Part shown: piece after piece, positions 45,650 through 54,686 of the stretch | Layout: each line of letters starts with the position of its first letter | Position numbering within the stretch: the stretch's first letter is position 1 | From: JAIBDK01 sp965261915 | Lineage (GTDB): Bacteria > Pseudomonadota > Gammaproteobacteria > Arenicellales > Poriferihabitantaceae | Length of the DNA: 64,000 nt | Reading direction: 5' to 3' | Assembly: GCA_965261915.1 (NCBI GenBank) | Contig: CBDHDW010000013.1 | Span: forward strand, 558,001 to 622,000 | Made by a program: the position numbers and the translations under genes | Notes under the pieces: generated by a model | What the model saw: only the letters and a program-made list of their open reading frames with translations | What the model was told of the DNA's origin: nothing | Databases searched by the model: none

Positions 45650-46591
45650 ATGAAACATTTACTGTCGGCGCTTCGAGCTGCGGCTGAAATCAGTCGTTTA
45701 CGAATTATAGCGATTTTAATGAATAGCGAACTAACTGTTTCGGAAATTATTGAAGTTCTCAACCAAAGCCAACCCCGTGTTAGCAGACATTTAAAATTGC
45801 TCTGCGAATCCAGGATTCTTGATCGTTACCAGGAAGGTTCCCGGGTTTTTCACAGACTAAGCGATGCCGAAGATATGACCACGGTGATCAACGGCTTGCG
45901 TATGATGATCGATTTGAACAGTGAAGAATTCAAATCAGATCAGGAGCGCCTAAAACGGACTAAAGATAAAAATGCGTTACAGGCTGCCGAATATTTCAGT
46001 ACAAACGCAGCAGAATGGGACCAGATTCGTAAAATGGCTGTACCGGATGCCGATATTGAATCCACAATGATAGAACAGCTTGGAAATCATAAGCCCGATT
46101 TATTAGTGGATTTGGGCACCGGAACCGGCAGAATGCTGCAAATATTCTCCCCTTACATTAGTCGTGGCATTGGTATCGATCTCAATCGTGAAATGCTGCA
46201 GTTGGCGCGCTCCAATCTCGATTCCGCCGGGGTTTCGAATTGCACTGTACGACAAAATGATTTCAATGACCTGCCATTCGACTCAAATTCAGTCGATGCC
46301 ATTGTAATCCACCAGGTTCTACACTACACCGACCGGCCAGAAAACGTCCTTATCGAGGCATCTCGCGTACTGAAAACCGGCGGCCAACTCAGTATCGTTG
46401 ATTTTTTGCCACATGATCTTGAATTTCTGAGAGACAATCATGCCCACAGACGTTTGGGATTTTCAGATTCTGTTATTAGTGACTGGGGCAAGATTTGTAA
46501 ATTAAAAGTTTCTGGAATTGAGCATCTGCAACCAAAACATAGCACCAAAACCAGTCTGAGCGTGGGCCTCTGGAATTTTGTAAAATCCTGA
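45650..46591 (+). CDS. ArsR-type HTH domain fused to a SAM-dependent methyltransferase
   Basis: A 313-aa two-domain protein. Residues 1-90 form an ArsR/SmtB winged helix with the recognition stretch QSQPRVSRHLKLLCESRIL; cysteine and histidine metal sites of classical ArsR are not obvious. Residues about 100-313 form a class I methyltransferase with the SAM-binding loop LVDLGTGTGRML, an acidic residue at GIDLNREML and the post-motif IVIHQVLHY. Similar fusions occur in proteobacteria, often near methionine or SAM-cycle genes, but none lies here. The ATG at 45650 is preferred over TTG at 45635. Confidence 0.82.
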   Translation: MKHLLSALRAAAEISRLRIIAILMNSELTVSEIIEVLNQSQPRVSRHLKLLCESRILDRYQEGSRVFHRLSDAEDMTTVINGLRMMIDLNSEEFKSDQERLKRTKDKNALQAAEYFSTNAAEWDQIRKMAVPDADIESTMIEQLGNHKPDLLVDLGTGTGRMLQIFSPYISRGIGIDLNREMLQLARSNLDSAGVSNCTVRQNDFNDLPFDSNSVDAIVIHQVLHYTDRPENVLIEASRVLKTGGQLSIVDFLPHDLEFLRDNHAHRRLGFSDSVISDWGKICKLKVSGIEHLQPKHSTKTSLSVGLWNFVKS

Positions 46592-46933
46592 ATACCACTA
46601 CCGCTCAATCGCAGACTATAAACAAAGATATTTCCTGACGTTAAACAATCTGTTGTTGAGGCCCTGAAATCAGCTCGTAACCTTGAAGCAATCGTGGGAT
46701 CTCGAGAAAACAGATACAAATATATAAAGCAATTTCAAGTGTTTATATTTGAATGATGTTAGACTTTAGCGGTCTAATGTTTTGACTGTAAGGGGTCTGT
46801 TCGCTGTTGGCCTATTGTGTTAAGTATATGCGCAATAAATTCCCTTCCAGAATCATTTGTTATTAATACCAATTAGTATCGGGACGTTTAAAAAAGCGAG
46901 CTACGATTGGCACGACCAGTAACTTTACGAAAT
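46592..46933. other. Intergenic region of 342 bp with two inverted repeats, no gene seen
   Basis: No coding potential is recognised. It holds an ATATAAA / TTTATAT dyad (46722-46728 and 46742-46748) and a TTAGAC / GTCTAA dyad with a 7-bp spacer (46759-46764 and 46772-46777). They may belong to regulation of prc downstream, but no clear promoter hexamer pair was identified. Confidence 0.35.
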
Positions 46934-49135
46934 ATGTTATCGGAATCAAATTCAATACGACTGAAATTGTCAAAATTTACCAGTACACTGACGCTGGTAA
47001 TCTCAATCATCATTGTATCCCCTTTGCTTTGGGCATCCGCGCTGGAGCAATTGGAAGATAGCGAAGCCCCCATAATCGAGGAAAAACAATCACGCACCAC
47101 GAAGCTTATAAATTACCTTATTGAGAAGTCTCATTATCGAAAAATACCACTCGATGATGAATTTTCTGCAGCGGTACTGAAGGCTTATATAGCGCAGTTA
47201 GATCCATCTCGAAGTTTTTTTCTCGCTGAAGATATCGAACAGTTTGAGCGCTTGAAATACGAAGTCGACGACTTTATCAAGCAGGGAAATATTGAATTGG
47301 CCTATTCTATATTTGAGATATATAGAGCCCGAGTCAATAATCAGATTGAATTTGCACTGCAGCGTTTGAATGAACCGTTTGATTTCACCATAGATGAACA
47401 ATTTATGCTCGATCGGGACGATGCGCAGTGGCTTTCGAGTCAGCAAGCATTGAATGACTATTGGAGAAAACGCATCAAGAACGACATATTAAATTTGCGG
47501 CTTTCGAACAAGGATGAAGCCGAAATCAAAACGACCCTGAGTAAACGATATACCCATATCGCGAGAAGAGTGCGCCAATTCAAATCAGAAAATGTATTTC
47601 AGAGTTTTATAAACGCCTACGTCGGAACAATCGAACCTCACACCAGCTATTATTCTCCTCGTGGCGCGGAGAATTTCAAAATTCACATGCGATTGTCTCT
47701 GGAAGGGATTGGGGCCGTCTTACAAACCGAAAACGAACATACTCTGGTTCGTCGAATCATCCCTGGGGGACCCGCAGATCTATCCGGTGAGTTGAAATCT
47801 GACGACAGAATAATCGGGGTTGGTCAGGAAGATGGGGAAATTTTGGACGTAATAGGCTGGCGGCTTGATGATGTCGTAGAGTTAATTCGTGGGCCAAAAG
47901 AAACAATCGTAAATCTGGAAATCCTGCCTGGAGAAAACGGACTGGATGGTGAGTCAGAAGTGGTTACTATTGTCAGGGACAAAATCAAACTTGAAGAGCA
48001 AGCCGCTAATAAGCGGATTATCGAGCTGCCCAATAGTGAAACCCCAATCAAGGTTGGGGTAATTGACTTACCGTCTTTTTACAGCGATTTTGACGGCAGA
48101 AATGTCAACGATCCAGATTATCGCAGCACTACCCGCGATATACGCAAACTTCTGTCCGAGTTAGACGAGGATCAGGTTGAAGGCCTGATTATAGATTTAC
48201 GCGGAAACGGCGGGGGCGCGTTATCAGAAGCTATATCGTTAACAGGTTTATTCATCAAGAAAGGGCCCGTAGTGCAGGTACAAAACTCCAATGGCAGAAC
48301 ACAAGTAGACAAGGACCCAGACCCGGAAATTATCTATGATGGACCGCTTGTCGTGCTGGTGGATAAATACAGTGCAAGTGCTTCAGAAATATTCGCTGGA
48401 GCAATACAGGATTACAACAGGGGGCTAATTATCGGTGAACCCACTTTTGGTAAAGGCACCGTACAAAACCTCGTAAGCCTCAATCGATTCGTCAATACAG
48501 ACGAAGACCTTGGGCAGTTGAAGGTCACAATAGCTCAATTTTTTCGAATTAACGGTGACAGCACTCAACACCGCGGAGTTATTCCTGATATTTCATGGCA
48601 TACCTCAGTCTATGATGAAAATTCAGGTGAACGCGCCTTTGAAAATGCCATTCCCTGGCGGCATATAGACGAAGTTTCCTACACCCCGTTCGACCCAAAT
48701 ATTTATTCAACGGCGATACAGCAAGCGAATGATCAGCATCTGCAACGAGTAGAAAATAATCCTCAATTTATTTACGCCCTCGGCGCAAACCAGATAAACA
48801 AGCGCAATCGCGAGTTAACGACTATCAGCTTGTCTGAACTTGAACGTAAAAAAAGTCGTGAGAGCAGAAACATGGAACGTCTCGAGCTGGAAAATGCTCG
48901 TCGAAATGCTCTCGGTAAATCGACGTTTAACAGTATAGAGATGCTCGAAGAGATTACGGCTGACGAAGACAAACGACAAGATGAGTTAGATCAACGAGAT
49001 GCCACGCCGGATGCTTTTTTACTCGAAAGCGTACAAATATTAGTTGATTTCATACAAATCAAATCAATATCAAACAGCGAAACCTCCCTGGTTAAGCAAA
49101 ACTCATCCAGTACTGAAACAGGGTTAAGCAACTAA
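46934..49135 (+). CDS. prc: Tail-specific (carboxy-terminal processing) protease
   Basis: A periplasmic serine protease of about 733 aa that trims proteins with nonpolar C-termini and affects cell-wall hydrolases. A signal-type hydrophobic segment lies near the N-terminus (TLVISIIIVSPLLWASA). It is followed by the N-terminal helical domain of the Prc family (LDPSRSFFLAEDIEQFE), a PDZ domain and the S41 protease core with the Ser/Lys dyad in DKYSASASEIFAG and PTFGKGTVQ. The C-terminal DUF3340 region is charged. ATG at 46934 is preferred over TTG at 46907. Confidence 0.93.
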   Translation: MLSESNSIRLKLSKFTSTLTLVISIIIVSPLLWASALEQLEDSEAPIIEEKQSRTTKLINYLIEKSHYRKIPLDDEFSAAVLKAYIAQLDPSRSFFLAEDIEQFERLKYEVDDFIKQGNIELAYSIFEIYRARVNNQIEFALQRLNEPFDFTIDEQFMLDRDDAQWLSSQQALNDYWRKRIKNDILNLRLSNKDEAEIKTTLSKRYTHIARRVRQFKSENVFQSFINAYVGTIEPHTSYYSPRGAENFKIHMRLSLEGIGAVLQTENEHTLVRRIIPGGPADLSGELKSDDRIIGVGQEDGEILDVIGWRLDDVVELIRGPKETIVNLEILPGENGLDGESEVVTIVRDKIKLEEQAANKRIIELPNSETPIKVGVIDLPSFYSDFDGRNVNDPDYRSTTRDIRKLLSELDEDQVEGLIIDLRGNGGGALSEAISLTGLFIKKGPVVQVQNSNGRTQVDKDPDPEIIYDGPLVVLVDKYSASASEIFAGAIQDYNRGLIIGEPTFGKGTVQNLVSLNRFVNTDEDLGQLKVTIAQFFRINGDSTQHRGVIPDISWHTSVYDENSGERAFENAIPWRHIDEVSYTPFDPNIYSTAIQQANDQHLQRVENNPQFIYALGANQINKRNRELTTISLSELERKKSRESRNMERLELENARRNALGKSTFNSIEMLEEITADEDKRQDELDQRDATPDAFLLESVQILVDFIQIKSISNSETSLVKQNSSSTETGLSN

Positions 49136-49205
49136 ACTGAACGAATCTGTCTTGTTTCACTGGTCAGAGTTTGTTTAGAAATCTATTCCCTTCACGCTGT
49201 AGCTT

Positions 49206-50474
49206 ATGAAATTTTCAAATTTCGCCTCTAATTTTTCTAGTTCCAGTGGAATTCTGCAGCTCATGGATGACCTTGGATCGGTGCATACATCAGAACAGCC
49301 GATTGCGATGCTGGGTGGTGGAAACCCGGCTTCAATTGCAGAAATGGAACGCATTTTTAGGGACGAACTCAAACGACTGACGAATAAAGGGCGCGATATT
49401 GATACCCTGTTTGGTAAATATGACGCACCTCAGGGCAATCTGCAGTTTATTGATTCGCTTGCCGAATTACTAAATGACCAATTTGGCTGGCCCGTAACCC
49501 GTAATAATGTTGCCCTGACCAACGGTAGCCAATCGAGCTTTGGCATCTTATTTAATTTGTTTTCAGGCCAGTTTGATGATGGTGTTTTTAGAAAAATCCT
49601 GCTTCCTCTTGCACCGGAGTATATCGGCTACAGCGATGTAGGACTTGGATCCAAACAACGATTTAACTCGATAAAACCGAAAATCAGTTTTGATGATTCG
49701 AATCCTCTCTACTTTAAATATCATGTTGATTTTGAAGCACTCAATATCACAGATCAATACGCTGCGGTTTGCGTTTCGCGGCCCACCAACCCTACCGGCA
49801 ATGTAATTAGTGATGCTGAAATAGCGGTGTTGCAACAGCACTGCCGAAAACACAATATTCCTTTTATCATCGATGGTGCTTACGGACTGCCATTTCCAGG
49901 AATTCTTTTTGGCGAGGCCACACCGATCTGGGACAAAAATACGATTCTGTGCTTAAGCCTTTCCAAACTGGGTCTTCCTGGACTCAGAACCGGAATTGTC
50001 ATCGCCGATGAATCAGTTATTGAGGTTATTAAAAACTCCAATGCGATTTTAAGCCTGGCCCCAGGTGGGTTTGGCGCTGGACTGGTAACCAGATTGGTGC
50101 GGGAACATCAATTATTGGATCTCTGCAAAACACTGATCCAGCCTTATTACCAACAAAAATGCCAATTCGCGGTACAGACTATCCAGAATGCGATGTCGGG
50201 CATCCCTGTAAGAATTCACCGCCCAGAAGGCGCCATCTTCCTTTGGCTCTGGTTTGATGCACTATCCATTACTTCGCAGGAACTGTATGAACGGTTGAAA
50301 TTACGCGGTGTTTACATCATTCCTGGACATCACTTTTTCCCCGGAATGGACCATGACTGGGATCATAAATATCAGTGTATCCGTGTCTCCTATGCCGGAG
50401 ATTCGGAAATGATCAGGCGCGGTGTGAAAATTATCGCTGATGAACTGCGAATGGCGTATGATCAACAGTCTTAA
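49206..50474 (+). CDS. avtA: Valine-pyruvate aminotransferase
   Basis: A 422-aa PLP enzyme of aminotransferase class I/II. The N-terminus (FSNFASNFSSSSGILQLMDD, then MLGGGNPA) and LTNGSQSSFG follow the AvtA family closely. The PLP Lys lies in CLSLSKLGLPGLRTG, and the Asp and Tyr partners in IIDGAYGLPFPG. It transfers amino groups between valine, alanine and the corresponding keto acids. It starts 70 bp after prc and is followed after 23 bp by the ATP-cone kinase gene, so an operon is likely. Confidence 0.92.
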   Translation: MKFSNFASNFSSSSGILQLMDDLGSVHTSEQPIAMLGGGNPASIAEMERIFRDELKRLTNKGRDIDTLFGKYDAPQGNLQFIDSLAELLNDQFGWPVTRNNVALTNGSQSSFGILFNLFSGQFDDGVFRKILLPLAPEYIGYSDVGLGSKQRFNSIKPKISFDDSNPLYFKYHVDFEALNITDQYAAVCVSRPTNPTGNVISDAEIAVLQQHCRKHNIPFIIDGAYGLPFPGILFGEATPIWDKNTILCLSLSKLGLPGLRTGIVIADESVIEVIKNSNAILSLAPGGFGAGLVTRLVREHQLLDLCKTLIQPYYQQKCQFAVQTIQNAMSGIPVRIHRPEGAIFLWLWFDALSITSQELYERLKLRGVYIIPGHHFFPGMDHDWDHKYQCIRVSYAGDSEMIRRGVKIIADELRMAYDQQS

Positions 50475-50497
50475 TCAAATAAAACACGTAACCTTTC

Positions 50498-51685
50498 ATG
50501 GCTAAGCTCATGGTAGTAAACGAAGAATTGGGAACCAGATTCCCTTTCTTGCGTGGAATGGTCGTTAAATCGCTTCAGCAAGCTGGCCTGGAGTTTGTCG
50601 ACGCTTATCAGGTCGCCACCGATGTCCGGGATGAATTTGATGAGGTTGATGAAATTACAACATTGGAAATACGTGAAAGAATCGAAGATATCCTGAAGGA
50701 AGACCACCCTGGAACAATTCTAAGGCGATACAAAAAAGAAGATATTTTTCGCGAAAATATCCGAATCGTTCGGGAAGATGGGAGCAAAGAACCCTTTTCT
50801 CGCGCAACCCATACCCAACGCCTAGAAAGCTGTTCCATTCCGAGATCCGCTTGCAACACGATTACCCGAAAAATTCATAGCCGATTAGTCAGGGAGAAAA
50901 TTCGAGAAGTATCGTCGTCTGATTTAACCTCTATGACATATCAGATGATACGCGAGGAGGTCGATCAAAAATACGCGGACCATTATTTAATCTGGAGAGA
51001 TTTCATCAGAAGCAGTGCTCCGCTTTTATTGCTGATTGGTGGTGTTCCGGGCAGCGGGAAAAGCACAATTGCTACCGAAATCGCAAGCAGGCTCGACATT
51101 GTTCGCACGCAGTCAACGGATATGCTGCGCGAAGTAATGCGGATTATGATCCCTAAAAAATTATCACCTTCTTTACACACCTCCTCATTTAATGCAGGCA
51201 GGGCAATGGAGATTCCAGATGTGCATAAATCAGAAGATGAGCACTTACTATACGGATTTCAAATGCAATCTGAAATGGTAGAGGTTGCCTGCGAAGCCGT
51301 TATTCAGCGTGCGCTAAATGAAAATGTCTCCATGATAGTGGAAGGTGTGCATATACGCCCTTCATTGTTGAAGAAAATCGAATCGAGCGAAGCCGTAGTG
51401 GTTCCAGTTTGTCTGGCAGTTCTCGACCAAAACAGACTGGTACAATTTATCAAAGGCCGGTCTGTTGAAAACAAACAACGCCGTGCGCAGCGATATCTCA
51501 GCAATCTCGATGAAATTTGGCAATTGCAGGAACTATTGGTATCAGAAGCAGACAACGAAGATATCGAAATTATTGATAATGATACCATTGACGAAACTGT
51601 CGTCGACATCATAAACATCGTCATCCAGACTATTGCTGCAAGATATAAAGGCAAACTCAAGTCGCTACAAAAACAATACCAATAA
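50498..51685 (+). CDS. 2-phosphoglycerate kinase-like protein with ATP-cone regions
   Basis: A 395-aa protein. Residues 1-80 look like one ATP-cone (FPFLRGMVVKSLQQAGLEFV) and residues 85-165 like a second (IVREDGSKEPFSRATHTQRL onward). A P-loop kinase domain follows with Walker A GGVPGSGKST at 181-190 and QSTDMLREVMR just after. The domain order and the ATP-cone plus P-loop pairing recall archaeal 2-phosphoglycerate kinase, which makes 2,3-bisphosphoglycerate on the way to cyclic diphosphoglycerate. The next gene, abutting with no gap, is an aPGM-like phosphoglycerate mutase, which supports a three-carbon phosphate substrate. No cyclic-diphosphoglycerate synthetase gene is present, so the product is uncertain. 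Confidence 0.75.
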   Translation: MAKLMVVNEELGTRFPFLRGMVVKSLQQAGLEFVDAYQVATDVRDEFDEVDEITTLEIRERIEDILKEDHPGTILRRYKKEDIFRENIRIVREDGSKEPFSRATHTQRLESCSIPRSACNTITRKIHSRLVREKIREVSSSDLTSMTYQMIREEVDQKYADHYLIWRDFIRSSAPLLLLIGGVPGSGKSTIATEIASRLDIVRTQSTDMLREVMRIMIPKKLSPSLHTSSFNAGRAMEIPDVHKSEDEHLLYGFQMQSEMVEVACEAVIQRALNENVSMIVEGVHIRPSLLKKIESSEAVVVPVCLAVLDQNRLVQFIKGRSVENKQRRAQRYLSNLDEIWQLQELLVSEADNEDIEIIDNDTIDETVVDIINIVIQTIAARYKGKLKSLQKQYQ

Positions 51686-52972
51686 ATGAGCGCAGATGAC
51701 ATGAAAGGGTTAGTGTTTATTCTTGACGGACTGGGTGATCGTCCATGTAAAGCGCTGGATGGAAAAACACCACTCCAACATGCGAGCACACCGACTTTGA
51801 ACCGTTTAGCCGCAAAAAACCAATCGGGCCTGATGAACCCGCTCGCTCCGGGTATACCCGTTGACACTCACACCGGAGTAAGCATGCTTTTTGGCGTACC
51901 ACCTGTTGATGCGGTCCAACTGAAACGCGGTCCCATCGAAGCTGCTGGAATTGACCTTGACCTGGAAGATGGTGATTTGTTATTTCGGGCTAATCTGTCA
52001 ACGGTAGAACCTGCTGAAAATATCATCATAGATCGAAGAGCACAACGAATCCAGCAAGGTGTGGACAATTTATGTGCGTCACTACAAAACATCGATCTCG
52101 GAAATAATATCACTGCCTCGTTGTTTGCGGCGACTCACCACCGCTGCGTTCTTCGCTTCAGAGGACCGGGCTTATCGGATCAGATAAGTGATACAGATCC
52201 CGGAGGCAAAAATGTCTCGGATGGAATACTGCAGTCATCTCCACTCAACGATTCCAGCGAAGCCCGGCGCACTGCAGACGCACTAAATCAGTTTACCAGC
52301 CGCTGTCAGTCAATTTTGTCTCAGAATAAAGTAAATCTGGATCGGGTAAACAAGGGCAAGCTACCAGCCAATGCTGTAATCACTCGCGGTGCAGGTCAGT
52401 TTAAACATTTCCAAAACAGGATTTCTGACTTAAAGCTTTCGGTTTCGGTCATCGCAGGCGAGGCGACCATTATTGGTCTGGGGAAACTATTTGGATTTAA
52501 CACCATAAATGCCCCGGCTTTTACTGCGAATCCGTTAACCCCCATTGATCTTAAGGTTCAACATGCGGTCGATGCTTTGCAGACATCCGATCTGGTTTTT
52601 GTTCATCTTAAAGGCACTGACACGAGTGCACATGATCGAGACCCATCAGGAAAGTCGGACTTTATCAATCGATTCGATAAAGAATTGGGCAATATTGATT
52701 TCGATAACTATATCGTCGGAATATGTGCCGACCACTCCACCGATTCAATACTCGGTGAACACAATGGTGATGCGGTACCGGTTTTGATCCATAACCCCAT
52801 TGGCCGTTCAGATCTGGTAACGCAATACAATGAAATCGACTGCAGTATCGGCGCATTGGGTCGAATTGATGCCCAGGGATTTATCACCTCAGTCCTTGAT
52901 GCCATGGGTTGTATTGAGAATTTCAAACCCACTGACTCGAGGTTTTATAGTTTTAGTTGTCCCAATCGGTGA
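51686..52972 (+). CDS. Archaeal-type phosphoglycerate mutase-like protein (alkaline phosphatase superfamily)
   Basis: A 428-aa metalloenzyme. Motifs of cofactor-independent archaeal-type phosphoglycerate mutase (aPGM) are the N-terminal FILDGLGDRP, RGPIEAAGIDL, the metal-site KGTDTSAHDRDPSGK and the C-terminal ADHST with GEHNGDAVPVLI. Where archaeal enzymes have a Ser nucleophile, this protein reads VDTHTGVSMLFG, so the nucleophile appears to be Thr, as in phosphopentomutases (DTxTG). It may interconvert 2- and 3-phosphoglycerate or act on a related phosphate. The ATG directly follows the kinase stop, indicating translational coupling. Confidence 0.75.
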   Translation: MSADDMKGLVFILDGLGDRPCKALDGKTPLQHASTPTLNRLAAKNQSGLMNPLAPGIPVDTHTGVSMLFGVPPVDAVQLKRGPIEAAGIDLDLEDGDLLFRANLSTVEPAENIIIDRRAQRIQQGVDNLCASLQNIDLGNNITASLFAATHHRCVLRFRGPGLSDQISDTDPGGKNVSDGILQSSPLNDSSEARRTADALNQFTSRCQSILSQNKVNLDRVNKGKLPANAVITRGAGQFKHFQNRISDLKLSVSVIAGEATIIGLGKLFGFNTINAPAFTANPLTPIDLKVQHAVDALQTSDLVFVHLKGTDTSAHDRDPSGKSDFINRFDKELGNIDFDNYIVGICADHSTDSILGEHNGDAVPVLIHNPIGRSDLVTQYNEIDCSIGALGRIDAQGFITSVLDAMGCIENFKPTDSRFYSFSCPNR

Positions 52973-52973
52973 G

Positions 52974-54482
52974 CTATCCCTCATCGCGTGTAACAACCAA
53001 CTGAAAACCAGTCGCAATCAAATAGGACTCTTCCGCTTTTAGATCAAAAATGGTCAATGGGTGTTCGTTCCACCAAATTTGGTCAACCACCAGGAAAATC
53101 GTCGTACCCGTCGCTGAGACCCTGAGGTTTTTAATATCAACATCCGTTCTTCCACGATATATCGCAATTGCAAGCCTTAACAATATGGTTAATTTAATCA
53201 CTCGCTGCAGCAATTCCTTATCGTGCCAAGCGTTATGACCCGTACTGATTTTCTGCCTGCTGTTTCGAAGGATCATCGATAAGACTCTCTGGATCTGGCG
53301 TGAAAATCCGTCTATATCGCTGTTCTCAACAATGTAAGCACTGTGCTGATGGTGATGACTATATGAAACGGCCATTCCAACTTCGTGCAGCTGCGCCGCC
53401 CAGTATAGTAGCTTCCACTCTATATCCTGATTCAGTTCCCACTGATCCCTGATTTGGTGGAAAAACTTTTGACTAAGAACCCTAACTCTTTCACTCTGTT
53501 TTTCATCGGTTTGAAACTGAGTGACCAGTGTATTTACACCACTAAATCTTGAATCCCGATTCTGCAATCGCCCAATCAATTCGTACGCTACGCCTTCTCT
53601 TAACGCACCCTGCGAAATATCCATTCTTTCGATGCTCAGATCGCGAAAAATAGTCGACAAAATAATGAAACCGCCGATAAAGACTGGGCGTCTTTGTTCG
53701 GAAACCGCATCAAGCGCATCGCTCCTGCCTTGCTCAAGAGTCCATTCAGCAATGCACTCTAGCCCCTCTTTCGATATCCAGTCTCGTTCAATCCCCAAAG
53801 TTCTGGCTACACTGTCGATGGATTTAATCGTACCTGAAGTTCCCACTACTTCGTCCCAACCTGCCAATCGATAGCGTTCAATTACAGTTTCAAGTTCGCG
53901 ACGGACGACATGCTGAGCTTGTAAAATTCTTGATTTCGTGATGCCACCGTCGTCAAATATTTTTCGAGTCAAGCTCACACAACCCATGTACAAACTATCC
54001 ATAATCAAAGGCTGAAACGCCTTACCAATGGTTAATTCAGTACTCCCCCCGCCAATATCGATAACCAGCCGTTTTTTATCACTAACCGAAAGATCGAACG
54101 CCGCTCCCAAATAAACCAGGCGAGCCTCTTCGTGTCCCGATACAATGGAAATTGGATGGCCAAGAGCCTGTTCAGCCAGCAACAGAAACTCCCGACTATT
54201 CTTGGCCACTCTAAACGTGTTTGTACCAACTGCGCGAATTCTATGTGAAGGAATCGATTTCAATCTTTGTTGAAACCGCTTTAAACAGGCCAGCGCTTTG
54301 TCTTGCGTTTTGGTTGATAACAAACCGGATTCATCCAGACCTGCACCCAGCCGAATCATTTCTCGAACCTTGTCGACAATGGTTATTGAGCCATCTTCGG
54401 TTTCCTTTGTGATGACCATATGAAAACTATTTGACCCAAGGTCAATAGCAGCCACATAGTTGTCTTTGTCGCTTTTATTCAA
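52974..54482 (-). CDS. ppx: Exopolyphosphatase (Ppx/GppA family)
   Basis: A 502-aa phosphatase that degrades polyphosphate from its ends, or hydrolyses pppGpp in the GppA branch. The ASKHA-fold motifs are AAIDLGSNSFHM at the N-terminus, the AVGTNTFRVAKN segment, VIDIGGGSTELTIG and the GTSGT loop. A C-terminal HD-like region contains LHEVGMAVSYSHHH. The length fits long proteobacterial Ppx. It converges on the aPGM-like gene with a 1-bp gap between stops. Confidence 0.93.
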   Translation of the reverse strand: MNKSDKDNYVAAIDLGSNSFHMVITKETEDGSITIVDKVREMIRLGAGLDESGLLSTKTQDKALACLKRFQQRLKSIPSHRIRAVGTNTFRVAKNSREFLLLAEQALGHPISIVSGHEEARLVYLGAAFDLSVSDKKRLVIDIGGGSTELTIGKAFQPLIMDSLYMGCVSLTRKIFDDGGITKSRILQAQHVVRRELETVIERYRLAGWDEVVGTSGTIKSIDSVARTLGIERDWISKEGLECIAEWTLEQGRSDALDAVSEQRRPVFIGGFIILSTIFRDLSIERMDISQGALREGVAYELIGRLQNRDSRFSGVNTLVTQFQTDEKQSERVRVLSQKFFHQIRDQWELNQDIEWKLLYWAAQLHEVGMAVSYSHHHQHSAYIVENSDIDGFSRQIQRVLSMILRNSRQKISTGHNAWHDKELLQRVIKLTILLRLAIAIYRGRTDVDIKNLRVSATGTTIFLVVDQIWWNEHPLTIFDLKAEESYLIATGFQLVVTRDEG

Positions 54483-54686
54483 GACGATTTATGAATTGCA
54501 TGGTGGTGAGAAGGACACGCGACGCGTGAAACCAAAGAAAGTTAAGTAACGAATTGTGCCCGTTGATGAATATCCGCACAAGTCGAGCTTTTATCCAGCA
54601 AGCTTGAATGAAAAACAAAGACTAGCCATTTGCATACGGCCCACGGATCAATGACTTTTTGCGAAAATTCGCGAGGCAAGACAAAA

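Noticed and set aside
54516..54528. Dyad CACGCG-A-CGCGTG as a terminator of the ppx region
   Set aside because: The loop would be one base and no T-run follows on either strand, so it is not a factor-independent terminator.
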